Of a stretch of 64,000 bases of DNA, positions 58,590 through 64,000 are shown in pieces. The stretch covers positions 645,728 to 709,727 of the forward strand of contig CAUYUJ010003447.1 in assembly GCA_963575745.1 (NCBI GenBank), read 5' to 3'. Below the pieces are notes generated by a model. The model did no database searches and was not told where the DNA came from. It worked only from the letters and a program-made list of their open reading frames with translations. Numbering within the stretch: position 1 is the stretch's first letter; the number at the start of each line of letters is the position of its first letter. Both the position numbers and the translations under genes were made by a program. The stretch is from Prorocentrum cordatum (lineage: Eukaryota > Sar > Dinophyceae > Prorocentrales > Prorocentraceae).

Positions 58590-59045
58590 GAAAGCATGCG
58601 CGATGCGCCCTGTCTCGCGCGATGTGCACCGCACCCCATTCCTGCCACGCATTTCGCAAAACCGACGAAAGAAGTCTTCGCTGAGAAGAAGCATGTCGAC
58701 TTTGCATCGTTTTTTGGCAGGTCGGATGGCCCATCCCGCTTGGGGTTGCCCCAAACGTCCGCGCGCGATGTGCGCCGCGTCCCATTCCAGCCACACATTT
58801 CGCATCGTCGACGGCAAGGCCAGATTGAGAGAAACGACGACGACTTTGGATTGATTTTTGTTAGTTCGGATGCGAGGGCCCGGATTGACGTCCGCGCGCG
58901 ATGCGCGCCGCGTCTCATTCCGACTACGCATTTCGCATCGTCGACGACAAGGCAGGCCATGTTGAGAACAATCAGCGATGACTTCGTACTGACGTTTTAC
59001 AGTTCGGATTGGAGGGCCCGGATGGAAGTGCTATCGGCCGGTCAG
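58590..59045 (+). repeat. tandem repeat, about 155-bp period, three units
   Basis: CGCGATG-GC-CCGC-CC-CATTCC starts units near 58611, 58766 and 58897. Each has CGCATTTCGCA-C-TCGACG-CAAG and a GATGGCCC/GAGGGCCCGGATTG end. Confidence 0.85.
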
Positions 59046-59312
59046 AAGGGGGGAGCAGAGCATATTATAAAGACGAAGGACTACAAAGGATAAGGCAAGC
59101 GTCTCTTGCCTAAAACCTATGCGAGCTGAGCGCACGCGTGATTCTTGGCTGTGCGTGTGTGTATCAGCGCACACGCCTCCTTGGCCAGGCCACAGGGGCG
59201 TGTGCACCGATCCTGTGCCCAGGGCGAGCTCGGCCAGGGGTCGGTGCACACACTGACAAGGGTCTTGTCCACCGGCCTGCCCGCCCCGCTTCCCTTTGCA
59301 CGTCGTCGACAG
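59046..59312. other. unassigned, intron-like
   Basis: Ends CTTCCCTTTGCACGTCGTCG, then ACAG, a good acceptor. Confidence 0.35.
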
Positions 59313-59456
59313 GCGCAGGCGGCAGAGCTGAAGGTGGAGGTGGAGCTGAAGAGCGCAAGGGCCGAGATCGAGCGCGAGCGGGAGGCGAGGAAGAAGGCAG
59401 AGCTCCAGGCGTCGCGGCGGCCGCGGCGCGTCTCGGCGGGGCCGCGTGCTCGTTAG
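59313..59456 (+). CDS. candidate terminal exon, coiled coil with basic tail
   Basis: GTCGTCGACAG|G opens AQAAELKVEVELKSARAEIE, then REREARKKAELQASRRPRRV and SAGPRAR to TAG. Heptad-like Leu/Val/Ala spacing with alternating charge, then an Arg-rich end. Good acceptor with a long pyrimidine tract. No family recognised. Confidence 0.58.
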   Translation, partial: AQAAELKVEVELKSARAEIEREREARKKAELQASRRPRRVSAGPRAR

Positions 59457-59701
59457 CGCCGTGGCGTTCTGCGGGGGTGCCTGCATGGCGGGGGCGCTGG
59501 TCACGCCACCGATCGCAGGGCCCAGGAATCGGCCCAGCCTCGGCCGCGTTCAAAGGCGACTTCTCGCCAGGAGTTACCTGTGGCACGACACCCCGCCCGC
59601 CCCCCAGCAGGGGCCCCTGGCCCGCGCCCCTGGGTTTGCCCCCCTCGGCCCCGCCGAGGCCGCGCACCAGAGGTTTTTCCGAGGGTCCCTGTCCCGCGTA
59701 G

Positions 59702-59946
59702 CTACGTGAACGCTCTCGGAAGACGGTGGGAGGCGGCCGTGTCCTGGCTCGTCGCGCGGGGGGTGGACCTGGCTCGGTCAGACCCTTCCCCACGGCAGCT
59801 GATTGTGTCGTTGGTGTGCCCCCGGCAGCAGATTGGGTCATCGTGTCCTGGCTCGTCGCGCGGGGGGTGGACCTGGCTCGGTCAGACCCTTCCCCACGGC
59901 AGCTGATTGTGTCGTTGGTGTGCCCCCGGCAGCAGATTGGGTCATT
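59702..59946 (+). CDS. candidate exon containing an exact 104-bp duplication
   Basis: CCCTGTCCCGCGTAG| opens YVNALGRRWEAAVSWLVARG, then VDLARSDPSPRQLIVSLVCP. The part from SWLVARG on is duplicated at the DNA level in a different frame (104 is not a multiple of three), so only one copy can be read unless an intron separates them. Confidence 0.4.
59739..59946 (+). repeat. 104-bp tandem duplication, two units
   Basis: GTGTCCTGGCTCGTCGCGCG starts at 59739 and 59843, and no difference was seen between units. A very recent event. Confidence 0.95.
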
Positions 59947-60594
59947 GGTGTGCAGCGGGGTTTTGCATGGATTGAACTTTACGCATAAATCCGTTGCAGC
60001 ACGTCCGCAAGGCCGGCGCAGTGAAGTGACATTGTTGTGCTCGTGCTCTGGGCGGTGCTTTGGTCGGCCTGTGGGATCCGCGACGCGGCTTGGGCGCAGT
60101 ACCGCTACGGTCGAGTGAGGTCAGGCAGGCCCACGCAGAAGACGACTCGTCCCAGCGTGCTCTGGAACGCTCGCGGCGCCCGATGACATCCTCCGGGGTA
60201 CGCCAGCTCTCGGAGATCCTGGAGCTATCTCTGCCCGAGACTGTCTCCTGCCGTCGTGAGAGGTCGTCAGATCGATATTGGCCCACGGTGACCCCAGCTT
60301 CTCCAGGGAGGCCCAGATGGGCTCCAGAGCGCTCCTCGCGAGGCCCAGATGGTCCCAGCGACTCCGAGATGGCGCTGGAAGCAGGCACGCCCTCCCAGTG
60401 ACCCAGACCTTCGATCTCGTGATTTGCTCACAGCGTGGCTCCCCAGAAGTTAGAACCCCTCCCGCGCAGAACTGCGCTCTGGCGGTCCCGAGGCCCAGTG
60501 AGGGGCCCCCGGAGGCCGAGCCTCGCCAGAAGCAGTCCGCCGTGATTCTCGCTGCGCCCCGACGGCGTGGCGGCACAGCGGGCCCCGAGCAGCA
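59947..60594. other. coding-like on both strands, unresolved
   Basis: A plus frame includes LERSRRPMTSSGVRQLSEIL and ends at 60399-60401. Minus frames include SRWDHLGLARSALEPIWASL. GAGGCCCAGATGG words recur, which may create these patterns. No splice-bounded model is preferred. Confidence 0.3.
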
Positions 60595-60736
60595 GGTCGA
60601 CCCTGCCAGAGCAGGGGTGCCCTTTGCGGCCTGCGTCTCTCGACGCGTGCTGCCCGCATTCCTGTGGCAAGGAGGCCCTCGGGAGGGTCTCGCGTCCCCT
60701 CGCGTCGCGTGTCCTCTCCAATCAAGGCCGAGTGCA
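60595..60736 (+). mobile_element. family C-related element, copy C7
   Basis: GGTCGACCCTGCCAGAGCAG, GGCCCTCGGGAGGGTCTCGC and CCAATCAAGGCCGAGTGCAG align with C6 in order. It begins after CAG and ends in CAG, as C6 does with its neighbours. Confidence 0.72.
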
Positions 60737-60745
60737 GTGGTGGCC

Positions 60746-60933
60746 CTGGACGATCTTGTCATCGAGCAGGGTCGTCGCGAGGCCTCCAGCCTCGAGCTCC
60801 AGGTTCCCGCTGGCGACCGAAGAGCCTATGCTTGGCGGTGCGTCCGAACGGTTCGAGCTCTCCAGCAGCCCTCGCCAGGGGCAGTCATAGGGGAGGTCGG
60901 TTCGAGGGGGTCGGTTTCCTCGGAAATCGCCGA
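60746..60933 (-). CDS. candidate minus-strand exon, downstream of O2
   Basis: The frame reads LWTALGDFRGNRPPRTDLPY, DCPWRGLLESSNRSDAPPSI, GSSVASGNLELEAGGLATTL and LDDKIVQ. Balanced composition with Trp, Tyr and Asp. In the same frame as the segment at 61070-61189 across O2. A plus-strand frame (ALDDLVIEQGRREASSLELQ) competes. Confidence 0.4.
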
Positions 60934-61069
60934 GCGCGGTCCACAACTCGCAGTGCCTACTCCCAAACGTCAGAAAACCATACGTCTGCCTTTGTGTAAT
61001 ATGCCGTGGACTCCCTGCGGCGGATTCAGGCCATTTGCGAGTAGCTCCTTTGCGAGTAGTGGAGCGCGC
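60934..61069 (-). mobile_element. TIR element family O, copy O2
   Basis: GCGCGGTCCACAACTCGCAG and TTTGCGAGTAGTGGAGCGCG, with the inner GCCATTTGCGAGTAGCTCC as in O1. On the minus strand GGACAG|GCGCGC and CTGCGAG|TTGTGG could splice it out in phase 0. Confidence 0.85.
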
Positions 61070-61189
61070 CTGTCCAGGAAAACGAGGATCGAGGTTGTCT
61101 GACGTTGCCGCGGACATACGACAGTCTTCAACCTCGGGAAGCGTTCCGGCAGCGCCTCGCCGAGAGTGTTCCAGGTGTGCTGGAATCAT
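61070..61189 (-). CDS. candidate minus-strand exon, upstream of O2
   Basis: The frame reads IPAHLEHSRRGAAGTLPEVE, DCRMSAATSDNLDPRFPGQ and then enters O2. Acidic, balanced. The start is not defined. Confidence 0.38.
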
Positions 61190-61230
61190 CCCGCACGGCC
61201 GCCGGACACCTGAGATATGGCCTGAAAATC

Positions 61231-61383
61231 CTAAGTCGGGCCTGTCCCCCTAGGAATATTCAAAAAGATTTTAAAAATAGTCAGGGGACGATTTCTGAGT
61301 ATGTTTGAAGACTTTTCGAATATGTTTTGACTATTTCTATTTTTCGTCCAAAATCCGCCTGTAGGGGGACACGCCCGACTTAA
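61231..61383 (+). mobile_element. TIR element family A, copy A22
   Basis: Ends CTAAGTCGGGCCTGTCCC and GGGGGACACGCCCGACTTAA. Exact TSD TGAAAATC at 61223-61230 and 61384-61391. The left CTACAGG block is shortened. Confidence 0.94.
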
Positions 61384-61391
61384 TGAAAATC

Positions 61392-61550
61392 AGGGGGGGG
61401 GAAAGGGGCAGGCGGGAATACATCGACCCCCCATCGCCCATACGTCAGGAAAGAGTGGGCCTGATAGCTCACTCCCCCCAGGAGCGTGCGGTCTCGCCAT
61501 CGAGAGCCTGTCGGCGATGCATCGCCGATTCAGGCCCGATGTTCCCCCCC
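61392..61550 (+). repeat. dispersed element family E, copy E4
   Basis: GACCCCCCATCGCCCATACG, CCAGGAGCGTGCGGTCTCGC and CTGTCGGCGATGCATCGCCG, then GGCCCGATGTTCCCC. Directly adjacent to the A22 TSD. Confidence 0.75.
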
Positions 61551-61587
61551 CCTCCCCTTTGGCTGCATCCCCCCCCTTATTTCTGGG

Positions 61588-61637
61588 AAGCCTCCTCCTC
61601 CTCCTCCTCCTCCTCCTCCTCCTCCTCCTCCTCCTGA
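61588..61637 (+). repeat. CTC triplet tract
   Basis: CTCCTC over 45 bp. On the minus strand it would extend a Glu run after a candidate exon. Confidence 0.94.
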
Positions 61638-61639
61638 GG

Positions 61640-61758
61640 AGGGGGCCTGTCCGAGGCCCCGCCCCCTTGACACGCGGAGATGGAGCTGCACGCGCGGGGC
61701 TCGAGCTGCTGGTCTGCGCGCAGAAGCGCGCTGGCGGAGGGTTGGCCGAAGGCGTCCT
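61640..61758 (-). CDS. candidate minus-strand segment downstream of L
   Basis: The frame reads QDAFGQPSASALLRADQQLE, PRACSSISACQGGGASDRPP and continues into poly-Glu. It begins at the L TSD. Joining it to 61937-61975 without L gives DQLMQDAFGQ in frame. The plus strand has a weaker alternative (MELHARGSSCWSARRSALAE). Confidence 0.4.
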
Positions 61759-61766
61759 GCATCAGC

Positions 61767-61928
61767 AAAGACGCCCTCGAGGGCGCGAAGTTATTCGCGC
61801 TTCGCGCTTCGCGGTTCGGCTCCGATTCCTACTCATCCTCCTCTTCTCCCTTGGGAGGCCGCGCGAGAGCGCGAAGTTATTCGCACTTAGCGCTTCGCGC
61901 AGCGCGAAGCGCGAAGTTGGGAGCCTTT
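61767..61928 (-). mobile_element. TIR element L, 162 bp
   Basis: AAAGACGCCCTCGAGGGCGC and GCGCGAAGTTGGGAGCCTTT share the terminal AAAG-C-CCC. Exact 8-bp TSD GCATCAGC at 61759-61766 and 61929-61936. GCGAAGTTATTCGC-CTT occurs twice inside. 8-bp TSD as in family A but different ends. Confidence 0.88.
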
Positions 61929-61936
61929 GCATCAGC

Positions 61937-61988
61937 TGGTCGAGCGTCATCGTGATCATGCAGTGGGGGCGCGCATCGAGAGACCAAC
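61937..61988 (-). CDS. candidate minus-strand segment between D6 and L
   Basis: The frame reads LDARPHCMITMTLDQLM and ends in the L TSD. LDARPH is repeated on the other side of D6 because GATGCGCGCCCCCACT flanks D6 directly. Confidence 0.36.
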
Positions 61989-62151
61989 TTAGGGGAACAA
62001 AAAAGGTCATAAACATAAAAACTCGGAGGTCCGCGCGGATTTCTCGGATCGGCGCTGGGCCCCCCGGCGGCGCCTCCGGCGCCGCCCCCGATCCGAGAAA
62101 TCAGCGCGGACCTCCGAGTTGTTATGTTTATGTCATTTTTTGTTCCCCTAA
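61989..62151 (+). mobile_element. hairpin family D, copy D6, near-perfect palindrome
   Basis: TTAGGGGAACAAAAAAGGTC and TTTTTTGTTCCCCTAA at the tips, GGAGGTCCGCGCGGATTTCT and AGAAATCAGCGCGGACCTCC inside. The best preserved D copy and a strong potential hairpin. A 16-bp exact direct repeat AGTGGGGGCGCGCATC lies on both sides (61962-61977, 62155-62170). Confidence 0.92.
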
Positions 62152-62260
62152 TAGAGTGGGGGCGCGCATCCAGAAGCCAAATCCTTGTCGCCATGATATC
62201 CTGGGTTTGTTCGATCCGCGCGCTGCGCGGCGACTTCCGACGGCCGTTGAGGAGCTGCTG
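62152..62260 (-). CDS. candidate minus-strand first segment, ATG at 62194
   Basis: ATG opens MATRIWLLDARPH up to the D6 flank. A plus-strand frame over the same area (HDILGLFDPRAARRLPTAVE, ELLRSGCPG) is also protein-like. Strand unresolved. Confidence 0.3.
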
Positions 62261-63125
62261 CGCTCAGGGTGCCCCGGGCTTCCCTCCAGTCGCACCTCTC
62301 GCGCGGGTTCTTAGGGTTAGGTTTCTTGCGAGGGTTTCTTGCGGCCGCGTTCGCACAAAGGAGCTGGCCTCTCATTAAGTGTCGCTGGGAACCTGCTGAA
62401 TCATGGACCGAGCAGGGCTTGGGAGCACCATTGGCGTCTCGAACGTGCGCTCCTAGCTCCCGTGCCGACCGTTTCGTATAGCAGCTGCGTGCGCTTCACT
62501 TGCGCATTGCCAGTCGCGTTTCACAAATGCCATCGTGTGGTCGGCCCGTTGCTCATAGCCATGGTAGGCATAGTGTTTCGCAGAGGACGCGGGGGAGCTG
62601 TTCCACTTCCACAAGGGGGTGCTGTGTTGTTGTAGGTTATAGACTCGAGAGTATATATATAGACCTCTGTGTGTATATACTTATACAATACATATGTAGA
62701 TAGGCTGCGTTGCAACGTACATACACGACAGCACATAAAACATAACATTGTAAGGGAATGAGGATCTGCCCCTCGGCGTGTTCTGTTAGGACTTCTGTCT
62801 CAACTAGAACCGGCACAGAGCAGCTCCTCCTCCTCCTTGTTTTCGGAACGGGAATAGTACAGGACCAGGCCATCTTGGATTTTCATCCGCTCTCTGTCGA
62901 GCTCTGTGCCTCATTTCGGCGGCGAGCGAGGAGGGGAAATGAGAAGTAGAAGGCCTTCCAAGATGGCAGCGAGACTTCTCAGACTGCGAGGGATTATGTG
63001 AAGGCTCAGACAAATTTGTCAGAAGGCCGGGGGACTTCCGAGCCTTCTGAGAAGGCCCACCCCTTCTCACTTCCCCCTGGGCTCGCCGCCCCAGGCTTCC
63101 CTTCCCTCGTCGGGGCTTGGAATCC
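62261..63125. other. no gene recognised
   Basis: Mixed sequence with a GTATATATATAGAC run near 62651 and a single AGGGTTAGG word at 62314. No repeat family or supported exon. Confidence 0.35.
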
Positions 63126-63235
63126 GCAGCGTCGCCCAGTTCCTCTTCCTCCTCTTTTTCCTCCTCCTCGTTCTTCCCCCACTCCTCCTCCTCCTCCTCC
63201 TCCTCCTCCTCCTCCTCCTCCTACTCCTCCGCTCG
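63126..63235 (+). repeat. CTC tract leading block S5
   Basis: TTCCTCCTC and CTCCTC runs, 110 bp, upstream of the satellite as in S1-S4. Confidence 0.92.
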
Positions 63236-63279
63236 TTCTCCTGTCCTCGACTCGCCTTGCCTCCGCTCTCCACACGCCT

Positions 63280-63560
63280 CGGCGCGCCCGTGGCGGCACA
63301 CCCCTCGCACGGTTCGTGTGTCTCAGTGGGCGCGGCAGCGTGGCACCACCGCGCCCACCTTGGCACACGCGTCACACGGCTGGTGCCCCACAGGGACTAC
63401 GGCTCCAGCCCCTGCCCACTGCGACACACCCCTGACACGGATCGTGCCCCACAGGGAGTTTCACCCGCGACCTGGGACGCAGGGTTCGCACGCGTCCCCC
63501 TGCCCATTTTGGCACATCGCTCACACGGGCCTTGCTTCACAGGGAGCTCCACCTACAGCG
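63280..63560 (+). repeat. 88-bp satellite, block S5, diverged
   Basis: GGCACACCCCTCGCACGG, CCCCACAGGGAGTTTCACCC and GGCACATCGCTCACACGGG, three to four units. Confidence 0.8.
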
Positions 63561-63574
63561 CGGGCAATATTTAT

Positions 63575-63853
63575 ATGAATGCCCAGTGCGTCTCGGATTT
63601 TCCTGGAAGGGGCACCGCAAGGCCGAGGCGCCCTGGATGTGGACACACATCGATCTTCTACAGGGTCCAGATTCTGAACCACATCCGGTGCGCCTCGGGG
63701 TTCTGGCGGAAGGGCGCCCGAAACTCCAAGCTGCAGTGGGTATGGACACAAGTCTTGCCCGCATACAATACCAGCGAAGCCGCTCCTGTGCGACGATGGC
63801 ACCACATATCATACCCACACAGGAAGGTTCGCCACCATGTTCACGTGACGTTG
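63575..63853 (+). CDS. candidate exon(s) with an internal Trp-containing repeat
   Basis: From CGATCTTCTACAG|G (63664) the frame reads VQILNHIRCASGFWRKGARN, SKLQWVWTQVLPAYNTSEAA, PVRRWHHISYPHRKVRHHVH and VTL, ending GACGTTG|GTAAGG, a strong donor. The upstream 63585-63655 is a diverged copy of 63690-63755 at DNA level and in another frame reads WKGHRKAEAPWMWTHID, against WRKGARNSKLQWVWTQV. This looks like a repeated protein motif. Family not recognised. Confidence 0.5.
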
Positions 63854-64000
63854 GTAAGGGCCTGTTGCCCCGCCACGCTGCTGCTGTGCTTACACCAACC
63901 ATGACCCATGCAGGCTCGGCCTCTGCGGTGCGCGCCTGCTCCTGTGTCCACCGCTGTGGACCCGTGCCCCCGACCAGGCGAAGGCCGCGCAGCACGACCC
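63854..64000. other. intron or flank at the window edge
   Basis: Follows the GTAAGG donor. No further exon is evident before the edge. Confidence 0.35.

Overview
The window looks like nuclear DNA of a GC-rich protist, most likely a dinoflagellate. It has no bacterial operons, ribosome-binding sites, tRNA, rRNA or CRISPR array. It has short exon-like coding segments with high GC at third codon positions, acceptors of the form pyrimidine tract-AG|G, some apparent GC and GA donors, and a very high density of short terminal-inverted-repeat (TIR) elements that sit where introns would be. The species cannot be named from sequence alone, and the dinoflagellate spliced-leader sequence was not seen. 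The only gene recognised by family is the last exon of a Lon protease (997-1110). All other coding calls are exon-sized open segments judged by composition, splice signals and phase, and most products are unknown. In DNA this GC-rich, open frames of 50-150 codons arise by chance on both strands, so these calls are deliberately modest.

Most of the window is repeats. Families are named here for reference. A: about 160 bp, TIR TTAAGTCGGGCCTGTCCC, 8-bp target-site duplication (TSD), at least 20 copies. B: about 133 bp, TIR GGCATCGCTCGGACGT, five copies. C: TIR CAGTCGGGGCGCTGA, flanked by TA. D: GC-rich near-perfect hairpin. E and F: GATGCATCG-rich, F with clear TIRs. G to O: further TIR or palindromic elements present once or twice. 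Elements nest: A2 in D1, K1 in B3. There is also an 88-bp satellite in five blocks, each preceded on the satellite strand by a CTC tract, plus many minisatellites, CTC/GAG and GAT/ATC microsatellites, and two tracts of degenerate TTAGGG-like repeats.

Layout: 0-11 kb holds the Lon end, several candidate exons and the best multi-exon gene candidate (6.6-8.4 kb). 11.1-13.9 kb is a 2.77-kb A element carrying two CTC-plus-satellite arrays, flanked by a perfect TSD. 14-20 kb is repeats with an inverted satellite block. 20.6-26.3 kb is a repeat-only zone made of a recurring module and degenerate tandem repeats. 26.4-43 kb is elements and microsatellites with isolated exon candidates. 43.2-45.5 kb and 48.5-49.6 kb hold candidate multi-exon genes whose introns are TIR elements or have direct repeats at their borders. 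50-52.4 kb is telomere-like repeat. 52.5-64 kb mixes candidate exons, elements, GAT repeat and a final satellite block.

The main biological signal is that family A behaves like an introner, a transposon that becomes a spliceosomal intron. When the 8-bp TSD begins and ends with G, the first base of the right TSD copy completes an AG acceptor with the element's terminal AA, and the last base of the left copy completes a GT (or GA) donor with the element's first base. Splicing would then leave a 6-nt, two-codon duplication. Frames continue across such joints at 6.0, 11.1/13.9, 34.5 and 45.1 kb on the plus strand and at 31.0 kb on the minus strand.
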